Below, one piece after another: positions 8,394 through 15,295 of a stretch of 18,694 nucleotides of DNA. A program made the translations under genes and the position numbers. Position 1 is the stretch's first letter. Each line of letters starts with the position of its first letter. This DNA is from Anaerolineales bacterium (GTDB lineage: Bacteria > Chloroflexota > Anaerolineae > Anaerolineales > Villigracilaceae), in assembly GCA_025938055.1 (NCBI GenBank), contig JAICQC010000029.1, positions 1 through 18,694 of the forward strand, given 5' to 3'. Under the pieces are notes generated by a model. It searched no databases, had not been told where the DNA came from, and saw only the letters and a list, made by a program, of their open reading frames with translations.

Positions 8394-9122
8394 TCATGAG
8401 ATGGGCTTCCAAACCTCATATAAACCCAGATTCCCCGTCGCGCCATCCGAGTAAAAGGTGTCTGTGATTTGAAAGTGACTGGCTTGGGCTAATTCGCCAA
8501 ATTCCTTCTCATCAAAGTGATGGACGTACCGTAAACCTGCTCCTCCACTGCGCCAGTCGAGCAGATAATCATTTGCGTCCACCTCGCCAGGCGAAAGCCC
8601 TATCTTCGACCAATCCTGAATCCTTGCCTTGAGTTTTTCACTGTTCAGGAACTGCCAGTTGGAATGGATAAAGATGCCGTCATGCCTGAGCAAGTCATGG
8701 ACTACGCGCAAGATATCCAGGCGCAACTCAGTAGAGGGAATATGATGCAGCACTGCAAAGGCAGTCACCACGGACCAATTACCACTTACCAATAACTGTT
8801 CTTTAGCGGCTGACAGCTCCATCAAATCCATTTGCATAAACCTGGCAGAGAAGCCCCCCGGCTGGGCTTCCGCTTCCCGCAGCAGCGGCAGGCTGAAGTC
8901 TATGCCAAGATATGAGCCGCGATGATCGCGCTTCGCCAGTTCGCGCGCCAGTTCCCCGTTCCCGCAGCCCGGATCCAATATCGACTCATCCCCATTCAGC
9001 CTCTCGAGCACGCGCCGTACCCCCGGCTGGATGCGCTGGCGGGTCGCCGAGAAGGAGTCGCCAAAACGAGTGTAAAACTCCCGATTAATCTCAGTTAAGC
9101 GCGTTGCGATGCTTAAATCCAT
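8394..9122 (-). CDS. Class I SAM-dependent methyltransferase resembling Trm9/ALKBH8 tRNA wobble-uridine methyltransferases
   Basis: This 242-aa soluble protein has the SAM-binding motif I DPGCGNGELA, an acidic LGIDFS strand for the ribose hydroxyls, and AFAVLHHIPSTE as motif IV. Features beyond the general fold match the Trm9 family by eye: FYTRFGDSFSATRQRIQP before motif I (Trm9 has FSxTRxxxWP), a Trp at the end of HSNWQF, and RYVHHFDEKEFGEL near the C-terminus (Trm9 has RYYHLYxxxEL). Trm9 methylates the carboxymethyl group of cm5U34 in tRNA, a product of Elp3 action, and elp3 lies in the divergent operon. The eukaryotic partner Trm112 is not in the window. Family membership as a methyltransferase is sure; the tRNA role is inference. 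The start has no Shine-Dalgarno but a TATAAT six bases upstream. Confidence 0.85.
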   Translation of the reverse strand: MDLSIATRLTEINREFYTRFGDSFSATRQRIQPGVRRVLERLNGDESILDPGCGNGELARELAKRDHRGSYLGIDFSLPLLREAEAQPGGFSARFMQMDLMELSAAKEQLLVSGNWSVVTAFAVLHHIPSTELRLDILRVVHDLLRHDGIFIHSNWQFLNSEKLKARIQDWSKIGLSPGEVDANDYLLDWRSGGAGLRYVHHFDEKEFGELAQASHFQITDTFYSDGATGNLGLYEVWKPIS

Positions 9123-9127
9123 GTGAA

Positions 9128-9146
9128 GATTATAACGGGTATAATC
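9128..9146. promoter_or_regulatory. Divergent leaderless promoter pair within a 7-bp inverted repeat
   Basis: The 29-bp gap between divergent starts contains GATTATA (9128-9134) and TATAATC (9140-9146) around ACGGG. On the plus strand TATAAT (9140-9145) is six bases before the ATG at 9152. On the minus strand TATAAT (9134-9129) is six bases before the ATG at 9122. Each promoter would start its transcript at or next to the A of the start codon, so both mRNAs should be leaderless. No -35 boxes are clear. Confidence 0.7.
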
Positions 9147-9151
9147 TCGGC

Positions 9152-9907
9152 ATGTTTTCGGCTACTGAGATCGAGCGTCTTTCTGAAGAGTTCGAAACGA
9201 AATGCCCTCAGGAGATCATCAAATGGGCTGTGGACACGTTTTGGCCTCAAGTCGCGCTGAGCTCTTCTTTTCAGACGCAGTCTGTGCCGTTATTGCACAT
9301 GGCATGGCTGATCCGACGTGATATCCTGATCTTTTTTCTGGATACAGGTTATCACTTTTGGGAAACGCACATGTTTCGTGAACGCCTCTCGGCGCACTGG
9401 CAGTTGAATGTGCTGGATTTATATCGTGACCCGCGCTGGGACGAATTTGCCCGTCATCGCACACGCTCGCTGCCTGTCGCTGACCCAAACCTGTGCTGCT
9501 TCATCCATAAGGTCCAGCCAATGCAAAAGGCGTTGAAGGATATGAGGGCATGGATCAGCGGCATACGCCGCGATCAAACCTCCGTGCGGGCGCAGGCAAA
9601 AATCCTCGAATTGCAGGAGGATGGCTTACTGAAGATCAACCCGCTCCTGAACTGGACGAAGGAAGACATAAAAAGATATTCACAGGAGCACCGCCTGCCG
9701 GCGCATCCGTTGTTTCAGCGAGGCTATCGAAGTATCGGCTGTTCCCCCTGTACGATCGCCATCGGACTCAACGACGATGAGCGTGCCGGGCGCTGGGTTG
9801 GACGCGAAAAAACAGAATGCGGTTTACACACCGAGATGTTCCAGCATAAGGATGTGGCTGAATTGAAAAGCGATTTTAGAATCGATCCGATTGAAGTGAA
9901 AGAGTAA
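9152..9907 (+). CDS. cysH: Assimilatory adenylyl-sulfate (APS) reductase, [4Fe-4S] type
   Basis: The 251-aa enzyme reduces APS to sulfite and AMP with thioredoxin-type electrons in the cytoplasm. It shows the iron-sulfur signature that separates APS reductases from the E. coli PAPS enzyme: C115-C116 (LCCFIHKV), then 80 residues, then C197-x2-C200 (GCSPCT). The nucleotide loop is ALSSSFQTQS, an SGIRRDQ block binds the sulfonucleotide, and the catalytic cysteine is C223 in ECGLH. I start it at the ATG at 9152; an upstream in-frame ATG at 9104 would lie inside the divergent methyltransferase gene and before the promoter. Its stop overlaps the elp3 start by one base (TAATG), implying translational coupling. 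No other sulfate-assimilation genes are in the window. Confidence 0.93.
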   Translation: MFSATEIERLSEEFETKCPQEIIKWAVDTFWPQVALSSSFQTQSVPLLHMAWLIRRDILIFFLDTGYHFWETHMFRERLSAHWQLNVLDLYRDPRWDEFARHRTRSLPVADPNLCCFIHKVQPMQKALKDMRAWISGIRRDQTSVRAQAKILELQEDGLLKINPLLNWTKEDIKRYSQEHRLPAHPLFQRGYRSIGCSPCTIAIGLNDDERAGRWVGREKTECGLHTEMFQHKDVAELKSDFRIDPIEVKE

Positions 9908-11544
9908 TGCAGACAGAACGACAGGAACTTTGGCGCTCTACCCACCTCCTCACAGAGGATAAAAGAGATCTGGCACGGACTGTGCTAGAGGAGATTCGGC
10001 GCGGGCGCGACGTGACGAAAACGCTGCGCAGCTATCCTTTGCAAAGCGGCGGTTACCTCAACAAATCCATGCTCGTGGCGGTGTACAACGAGATGGTCGC
10101 AGCGGGAGAGATCCATGAGGACGCGCGCCTGCTTGAGCGCATTCGCATGAAGCCTATGCGTACGCTTTCCGGCGTGACGACGGTCACGGTGCTGACGAAG
10201 CCGTATCCATGCCCCGGGAAATGCATCTTCTGCCCCACCGATGTGCGCATGCCCAAGTCCTACCTGCCGGACGAACCGGGCGCCATGCGCGGGCTCGAGC
10301 ATGAGTTCGACCCGTATGCACAAGTCCGCTCCCGAATCGAACAGCTCGCCTCGGTGGGTCATCCCACGGATAAGATCGAGCTGCTCATCCTCGGTGGTAC
10401 ATGGTCATCCTACCGACGCGATTATCAGGAATGGTTTATCAAACGCTGTTTTGACGCGATGAATGGGCCTATTCCCCCTGTGTCCCCCCTTCCCTTAAGG
10501 GAAGGGGGGAGCGGGGGGTTAGGTGAAGCCCACTCCCTCAACGAAACCGCCCACCATCGCAACGTGGGGCTGGTTATTGAAACCCGACCCGACGAGATCA
10601 CGCCTAAGGAATTACAGTGGCTGCGTCACCTCGGCGTGACCAAGGTGCAGATGGGCGCGCAGAGCCTTGACGACCACATCCTGGAAATCAATAAACGCGG
10701 GCACGATGTGGAATGTACGCGGCGCGCCACGGCATTACTGCGTGCCGCAGGATTCAAGATCGTTCTGCATTGGATGCCTAACCTGCTGGGTGCCACACCC
10801 GAATCAGACCGCGAGGATTTCACACGCCTCTGGAACGAATTCTGCCCGGACGAAATAAAGATCTACCCGAATCAACTGCTGGCAAACGCAGAGTTATATG
10901 AGTACTGGCAGCGCGGCGAATTCAAGCCGTACACCACGCAAGAGCTGATCGACCTGATCGCAGACATCAAACCAACCATTCCGCGCTACTGCCGCGTCAA
11001 TCGGGTGATCCGCGATATACCATCCACCAATGTCGTCGAGGGCAATCGCAGGACCAGCCTGCGGCAGGATGTCCACGATGAGATGAAACGGCGCGGGACG
11101 CGCTGTGAGTGCGTGCGCTGCCGTGAGGTGCGCGGCAAATCTGTCCACCCGGAATCACTGCGACTGGATGACAGGGTGTATACGGCGGGCGCGGCGGAGG
11201 AGCATTTCATTTCGTACATCACGCCCGATGACAGACTGGCGGGGTTTATGCGTTTGTCATTACCCGGTAAAGACTCGCCGCAGACCGGCATGGCTGACCT
11301 GAATGGCGCGGCATTGATCCGTGAGGTACACGTCTATGGACAGTCGCTGCCGGTCGGCGCGGAGCAACAGGGCGCGGCGCAGCATGCAGGTTTGGGAACG
11401 CGCCTGCTCGAAAAGGCAGAAGAGGTCGCAAAGGCGGGCGGCTTTGAGCGTATGGCTGTTATTTCCGCCGTGGGGACACGGGGATATTATCTCGAGCGCG
11501 GTTTTGAACGCGGGGAACTTTACCTCACCAAAAACCTGACCTAA
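9907..11544 (+). CDS. elp3: tRNA uridine-34 carboxymethyl-modifying radical SAM/acetyltransferase Elp3
   Basis: Elp3 joins an acetyl group from acetyl-CoA to C5 of the tRNA wobble uridine by radical chemistry, giving cm5U-type products. The 545-aa protein has the cluster motif C102-x3-C106-x2-C109 (CPGKCIFCPT), MPKSYLPDEPGAMRG, ETRPDEI and QMGAQSLDDHIL of the radical SAM part, a Cys-rich RGTRCECVRCREV segment, and a C-terminal GNAT domain with EVHVYGQ, AQHAGLGTRLLEKAE, AVISAVGTRGYYLERGF. It is a one-subunit bacterial type, like the known Dehalococcoides protein. Residues about 188-207 (PIPPVSPLPL then REGGSGGLGE) are an in-frame insertion encoded by a palindromic repeat just before the conserved NETAHHRNVGLVIETRPD segment. 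Translation is coupled to cysH by a one-base overlap. The divergent neighbour is a Trm9-like methyltransferase. Confidence 0.93.
   Translation: MQTERQELWRSTHLLTEDKRDLARTVLEEIRRGRDVTKTLRSYPLQSGGYLNKSMLVAVYNEMVAAGEIHEDARLLERIRMKPMRTLSGVTTVTVLTKPYPCPGKCIFCPTDVRMPKSYLPDEPGAMRGLEHEFDPYAQVRSRIEQLASVGHPTDKIELLILGGTWSSYRRDYQEWFIKRCFDAMNGPIPPVSPLPLREGGSGGLGEAHSLNETAHHRNVGLVIETRPDEITPKELQWLRHLGVTKVQMGAQSLDDHILEINKRGHDVECTRRATALLRAAGFKIVLHWMPNLLGATPESDREDFTRLWNEFCPDEIKIYPNQLLANAELYEYWQRGEFKPYTTQELIDLIADIKPTIPRYCRVNRVIRDIPSTNVVEGNRRTSLRQDVHDEMKRRGTRCECVRCREVRGKSVHPESLRLDDRVYTAGAAEEHFISYITPDDRLAGFMRLSLPGKDSPQTGMADLNGAALIREVHVYGQSLPVGAEQQGAAQHAGLGTRLLEKAEEVAKAGGFERMAVISAVGTRGYYLERGFERGELYLTKNLT
10474..10518. 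repeat. REP-like palindrome inserted in frame inside elp3
   Basis: Positions 10484-10496 and 10497-10509 form a perfect 26-bp palindrome (six C, TT, CCC, TT and its complement). Outer C-rich 10474-10478 and G-rich 10513-10518 tracts extend an imperfect stem. It adds about 20 Gly/Pro-rich residues to Elp3 without shifting the frame. The GGGGGGTTAGGTG edge is one I recall from dispersed repeats. Confidence 0.75.
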
Positions 11545-11605
11545 AAACCTTGCGAAGGTTGGTCGTCGACTCTCTATCAGTTTCTCCAAAACCTTCGCAA
11601 GGTTT
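11545..11605. repeat. Perfect 16-bp inverted repeat after elp3, possible terminator
   Basis: AAACCTTGCGAAGGTT (11545-11560) and AACCTTCGCAAGGTTT (11590-11605) are perfect inverted copies 29 bp apart, starting right at the elp3 stop. Each arm is itself a small hairpin (AACCTT/AAGGTT). No T-tract follows, so it may be a transcript end, an mRNA stabiliser or a small dispersed repeat. The rest of the gap to 11676 is AT-rich with nothing else recognised. Confidence 0.6.
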
Positions 11606-11676
11606 ATGTGCAAGCCACATATTTTCTTCATCCTTAATTAATGAATTAGAGTTATGTTAATCATCCAATCGGATGC

Positions 11677-11705
11677 TTGACTTGCGTTCGGCGCAGTGTA
11701 ACAAT
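11677..11705 (+). promoter_or_regulatory. Sigma-70-type promoter of the dnaJ-like gene, probably leaderless
   Basis: TTGACT (11677-11682), a 17-bp spacer and AACAAT (11700-11705) preceded by TGT (extended -10) make a good promoter. The ATG at 11712 begins six bases after the -10 box, so the message likely starts on the start codon. No Shine-Dalgarno is present. Confidence 0.6.
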
Positions 11706-11711
11706 ACTCTC

Positions 11712-12623
11712 ATGGACTATAAAGATTACTATAAAACACTGGGTGTGGAACGTAACGCCAGCGAGGAGGATATTCGTAAAGCCTATCGCAAAATGGCAAT
11801 GCAATATCATCCGGACCGTAACCCCAATGACAAGCAAGCCGAGGAACGATTTAAGGAGATCAATGAGGCGTATCAGGTCCTGCATGATCCCCAAAAACGC
11901 GCCCATTACGACCAGCTTGGGAGTGACTACTCGAGGTGGCAGCAACGCGGCGCGCCCGGAGACTTCAACTGGGACCAGTATGGAGGCTTTCCTGGCGGCG
12001 TGCGCGTCGAGTATGGTGATCTTGACGATCTATTTGGCGGTGCCGGCGCCGGCGGTTTCTCCGATTTTTTCCGCACGATCTTTGGGCAGGCTGCGGGAAC
12101 CGGGACAGGCACGCGTGCGCGTACACGCCGGCAGCCGCAGGGCTATCAGCAGGAACTGGAGATCACTCTGGACGAGGCATACCAGGGGACCACGCGCCTG
12201 CTACAAAGCGATGGCAAACAAAAGCAGGTCCGCATTCCTCCCGGCGTTCGCACCGGCTCCAAGGTCCGTGTAGCGGGTGCCGGTCCCAATGGGCTGGACC
12301 TCTATCTGATCGTGGAAGTCAAGGACGACCCACGCTTCGAGCGCCGCGGTAGTGATCTTCACACAACAGCCACTGTCAGTGTATTCACAGCCATTCTCGG
12401 TGGCGAGGCAGAGGTGGAAACCCTGAGCGGAAAGATCAAGCTCAACGTTCCGGCAGGCACACAACCAGAGCAGGTCTTCCGGCTGGCGGGGCGAGGCATG
12501 CCCAGCGTGAAGAACCAGAACGAAAAAGGCGATCTCTACGTCCGCCTGAAAGTCCAGATCCCCAAATATCTTTCTCCCAAACAACGTGAGTTATTAGATG
12601 AAGCCTCACGGCTTAAATTTTAG
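11712..12623 (+). CDS. DnaJ/CbpA-like Hsp40 co-chaperone (no zinc-finger domain)
   Basis: The 303-aa protein has an N-terminal J domain (MDYKDYYKTLGVERNASEED) with the HPD motif at 33-35 that stimulates DnaK ATPase. A Gly/Phe-rich linker follows (about 75-140, with FGGAGAGGFSDFFRTIFG), then two client-binding beta domains (about 143-290) containing IPPGVRTGSKVRVAGAG, DPRFERRGSDL and NVPAGTQPEQVFRLAGRGMP. The four CxxCxGxG repeats of classical DnaJ are absent, which makes it a type II (CbpA/DnaJ2-like) protein. I use the ATG at 11712 instead of an in-frame one at 11673, since the promoter lies between them. The stop overlaps the Shine-Dalgarno of the following protease gene, so the two are an operon for protein quality control on both sides of the membrane. 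Confidence 0.93.
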   Translation: MDYKDYYKTLGVERNASEEDIRKAYRKMAMQYHPDRNPNDKQAEERFKEINEAYQVLHDPQKRAHYDQLGSDYSRWQQRGAPGDFNWDQYGGFPGGVRVEYGDLDDLFGGAGAGGFSDFFRTIFGQAAGTGTGTRARTRRQPQGYQQELEITLDEAYQGTTRLLQSDGKQKQVRIPPGVRTGSKVRVAGAGPNGLDLYLIVEVKDDPRFERRGSDLHTTATVSVFTAILGGEAEVETLSGKIKLNVPAGTQPEQVFRLAGRGMPSVKNQNEKGDLYVRLKVQIPKYLSPKQRELLDEASRLKF

Positions 12624-12633
12624 GAAGGATGAA

Positions 12634-13764
12634 ATGAAACGAGTTTTACTTGTAGTATCGGTTTTGATGATCGCCATGCTTGCCTGTCAGGTGACGGGGC
12701 TTCCCTCTCTTCCACAGCCGACACCAGCTGTGCAGATCCAGGCGACGGCTCCCTCCCTGCCAACTCCTGCGGACCCTGCCGAGGCGGGCAGCACGCTGGA
12801 GGCACTTTACGAGCAGGTTCTGCCCGGGGTGGTTGCCATTCAGACAGACACAAGCCAGGGGTCTGGCTTTGTGTTTGACAGTGAAGGTCATGTGGTGACA
12901 AATCAGCATGTGGTGGAAGGTGCAAGCGAAGTGGAGGTGACTTTCGCCTCAGGCTTCAAAGCATACGGAACAGTGATCGGTTTCGATGTTGATGCAGATA
13001 TCGCGGTTATCAAGGTGGACGCGCCCGCCGACCAGATCCATCCCCTGGCGATCGGCGATTCCAACACACTGAACGTCGGCGAGCAGGTTGTAGCTATCGG
13101 CAATCCGTTCGGCTTGGATGGCACCATGACTCTGGGAATCGTGTCGGGACTTGGACGGACCCAACCTGCGCATGCTGACCCTGACGGCGGCGGATTCTTT
13201 AGCACAGCCGATATCATCCAGACGGATGCCGCCATCAACCCCGGCAATTCGGGTGGTCCGCTCTTTAACTTGCAGGGCGAAGTGGTCGGTGTCAACCAGT
13301 CCATCCGTACAGGGACCTTCAATGATGTCACCGGTAACGCCGTGAACTCCGGCGTGGGCTTCTCGATCTCGATCAACCTGGTCAAACGCATAGTGCCATA
13401 CCTGATCCGCGATGGAAATTACGAATACCCCTATTTAGGCATTTCCTCAGCAGCGGACTTAAGCCTGGCTGCGATCGAGGCACTGGGGCTGAATACCTAT
13501 ACCGGCGCGTACGTGACCAACGTGACACCGGGCGGTCCCGCTGACCAGGCTGGCATCCGCGGCGGCAGTCAGGCTACGAATCTCAATAATCTGCAGGCGG
13601 GTGGAGATGTTATCACTGCCATCGATGGGCAACCTGTGGAGACATTCGATGATTTGCTGGGGTATCTCACGACAAGCAAATCCCCCGGCGAGATCGTCGT
13701 GCTGACCATCCTCCGGGATGGTCAGACCATGGATGTGACAGTTACATTAGGCACACGCCCTTAA
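12634..13764 (+). CDS. HtrA/DegP-like S1C serine protease, lipoprotein, one PDZ domain
   Basis: The start is the ATG at 12634, served by AGGAAGG at 12622-12628, which overlaps the upstream stop; a longer in-frame ATG at 12598 lies inside the dnaJ-like gene. The 376-aa product has a lipoprotein signal peptide ending MIAMLAC (lipid-bearing Cys18, a slightly atypical lipobox), then a Pro/Thr-rich tether. The trypsin-like domain has the full triad H92 (TNQHVVEG), D122 (VDADIAVIKVD) and S206 (NPGNSGGPL). A PDZ domain spans about 265-370 (YLGISS, PGGPADQAGI, GGDVITAIDGQPV). It should degrade or refold damaged proteins outside the membrane. Pairing with a J-protein suggests a shared stress role. Confidence 0.93.
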   Translation: MKRVLLVVSVLMIAMLACQVTGLPSLPQPTPAVQIQATAPSLPTPADPAEAGSTLEALYEQVLPGVVAIQTDTSQGSGFVFDSEGHVVTNQHVVEGASEVEVTFASGFKAYGTVIGFDVDADIAVIKVDAPADQIHPLAIGDSNTLNVGEQVVAIGNPFGLDGTMTLGIVSGLGRTQPAHADPDGGGFFSTADIIQTDAAINPGNSGGPLFNLQGEVVGVNQSIRTGTFNDVTGNAVNSGVGFSISINLVKRIVPYLIRDGNYEYPYLGISSAADLSLAAIEALGLNTYTGAYVTNVTPGGPADQAGIRGGSQATNLNNLQAGGDVITAIDGQPVETFDDLLGYLTTSKSPGEIVVLTILRDGQTMDVTVTLGTRP

Positions 13765-13799
13765 AAAATTTCAGGCGGCACTATGGTGCCGCCTGAAGC
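13763..13799. terminator. Bidirectional intrinsic terminator between convergent genes
   Basis: A perfect 12-bp stem TTCAGGCGGCAC/GTGCCGCCTGAA (13770-13781 with 13786-13797) and a 4-base loop lie between two convergent stops. A run of A on the left becomes a T-tract for minus-strand transcripts; the right side has only GCTTTA, so termination is probably stronger for the minus strand. Confidence 0.8.
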
Positions 13800-13804
13800 T
13801 TTAA

Positions 13805-14449
13805 CTAACCAAATCGTTCCTCGCGCCAGACGTCAGCACGGTTATGGTAACCCGCCTGTTCCCAGAACCCGCGCCTGTCGCGTGGCATGAATTCGAGCGA
13901 ACGCAGCCATTTAGCGCCCTTCCAGAAATAGGGTGTCTCAAGATCTTTCTGGCCGGGGAGCAACCCCACCACGCCGCGCAGCGGATACCCATGATCGGGT
14001 GAGATCGGCTCACCGTTGAAGTGGGTGGCGAGCAGAAAGTTGTCCTGCAGAACAACCTCAAGCGGGAGATTCACGGTAAACCCGTATTCGGCATGCTGCA
14101 TCACGTGCGTGGCACTCGGCTTGATCTTGAAGAGACCGTTCTCCACCATCGTTTTGACGGAAACGCCCTCCCAGACCGTGTCGAACTTGCTCCAGCGCGT
14201 CACGCAGTGGATATCCATCTGGATCTTGGAGCGAGGCAACTGGTTGAATTGGTCCCACGTCCAGGTTTTTTCCTCCTCCACTTCGCCCCAGACGCGGAAA
14301 TCCCATGTGGCGGCGTTGAAATGCGGCACCGGTCCATAATGCAGGACGGGGAATTTCAGGGTCAGGGACTGCCCGGGAGGCAGACGCCCCTCCTGACGAA
14401 CGCGCTGCTCCTCCTTGCGGCGATCCAAGCCTTCAAACGATGAAAACAT
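13805..14449 (-). CDS. Sulfite-oxidase-like molybdopterin oxidoreductase
   Basis: The 214-aa protein matches the oxidoreductase molybdopterin-binding domain family (short sulfite-oxidase-like type). C82 in DIHCVTRWSKFD is the expected molybdenum ligand, and HVMQHAEYGFTVNLPLE and SPDHGYPLRGVVGLLPGQK are the conserved cofactor-pocket blocks. There is no Tat signal, heme domain or dimerisation domain, so it is a compact cytoplasmic version; the electron partner and substrate are unknown. The start ATG at 14449 has AGGAG seven bases upstream. On the minus strand a TATAAT lies about 21 nt before the start. It is a single gene converging on the protease operon. Confidence 0.88.
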   Translation of the reverse strand: MFSSFEGLDRRKEEQRVRQEGRLPPGQSLTLKFPVLHYGPVPHFNAATWDFRVWGEVEEEKTWTWDQFNQLPRSKIQMDIHCVTRWSKFDTVWEGVSVKTMVENGLFKIKPSATHVMQHAEYGFTVNLPLEVVLQDNFLLATHFNGEPISPDHGYPLRGVVGLLPGQKDLETPYFWKGAKWLRSLEFMPRDRRGFWEQAGYHNRADVWREERFG

Positions 14450-14614
14450 AATAATCTCCTGTCAAAATTATATCAATAACTTTACAAATAGACTCCGGCT
14501 ATGGACGATTCGTTACTTCGGGTCGATAATAGGTTGATTAGAGAACTTTTCGTATCTGTAAAGACTAGATTGCCCCTTTTTCCCAATCCAAAACTCTGGG
14601 TTTTCAAAAAGGTT

Positions 14615-14620
14615 TATAAT
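14615..14620 (+). promoter_or_regulatory. Possible -10 box upstream of the sigma factor gene
   Basis: A perfect TATAAT, about 100 nt before the sigma-factor ATG, in an AT-rich 273-bp gap. No -35 fits at 16-18 bp. It could give basal transcription with a leader of about 95 nt. Confidence 0.3.
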
Positions 14621-14674
14621 ACGGTGAAACCCGGAAAGCAGATTTATTCTTTGATGCTATTTTCTAGAACTTTT

Positions 14675-14702
14675 GGAACCCTGGGTGCCTTCTATTTCGT
14701 GG
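14675..14702 (+). promoter_or_regulatory. ECF-type promoter candidate directly upstream of the sigma factor gene
   Basis: GGAACC (14675-14680), 17 bp, then CGTGG (14698-14702) resembles the GGAAC-N16/17-CGTC pattern of ECF sigma promoters. It lies 20 bases before the ATG at 14723, as expected if the sigma factor drives its own operon. Confidence 0.4.
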
Positions 14703-14722
14703 AGCACAAAAAGTGAGGCTCG

Positions 14723-15289
14723 ATGAATGAGGGAGTATCTCTATTGAAGGCTGCTCAGAAACTTGACGAGGAGGCGCTGACTGCTATCTTCGATCAGTTC
14801 GCGCCTGCGATTTACAAATATACCCTGCGTTTATGTCACGACCAGATCGTGGCAGACAATATTGTGGGCGATGTCTTTGCTCAACTGCTCGAACAGTTTG
14901 GGCAGGGCAAGGGTCCGCGCACAAATCTGCGATCCTACCTTTATCAGACAGCCTACCACCTGGTGGTCGATCGCTCCCGCGACAACCAGCACAATGCGCC
15001 CCTGGAAGTGGCTGCGAACGCCTATGAGGGCGGACAGTTCGCACCGACACAGTCTCAGATCGAGGAACGCGTGATGATGGAGGCGTTGATCACTGCCATG
15101 AACACGGAACTGACCGAGGACCAGCGCCATGTGATCATCCTGCGTTTTCTGGAGGATTTCAGCCTCAAGGAAACGGCTGAAATCATCGGCAAAGAAGTCA
15201 ACAACATCAAGGTAATTCAGAACCGCGGGATTGCCAAACTCCGAAAGGCAATGGGGCTCCACCTCGAAGACGAAGAAGACAACTGGTAA
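14723..15289 (+). CDS. ECF-family RNA polymerase sigma factor
   Basis: The 188-aa protein has only sigma regions 2 and 4, the ECF layout. Region 2 (about 15-85) includes FDQFAPAIYKYTLRLC, DNIVGDVFAQLLEQF and RSYLYQTAYHLVVDRSRDN. Region 4 (about 120-180) has LTEDQRHVIILRFLEDFSLK and a helix-turn-helix ending NIKVIQNRGIAKLRKAM. The start has GAGG five bases upstream. Six bases separate its stop from the next start, a single-TM protein that is the likely anti-sigma partner. An ECF-like promoter upstream suggests autoregulation. The inducing signal and regulon cannot be told. Confidence 0.92.
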   Translation: MNEGVSLLKAAQKLDEEALTAIFDQFAPAIYKYTLRLCHDQIVADNIVGDVFAQLLEQFGQGKGPRTNLRSYLYQTAYHLVVDRSRDNQHNAPLEVAANAYEGGQFAPTQSQIEERVMMEALITAMNTELTEDQRHVIILRFLEDFSLKETAEIIGKEVNNIKVIQNRGIAKLRKAMGLHLEDEEDNW

Positions 15290-15295
15290 CCTGCC

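Noticed and set aside
9152..9907. PP-loop protein as a tRNA 2-thiolase (Ncs6/TtuA-like) that would complete an mcm5s2U pathway
   Set aside because: The CC-x80-CxxC set and ECGLH ending are the signature of APS reductase, so it is not a thiolase by sequence.
14501..14716. 71-codon open frame before the sigma factor gene
   Set aside because: No Shine-Dalgarno, no motif, AT-rich promoter-like composition, and it contains the likely sigma-factor promoters.
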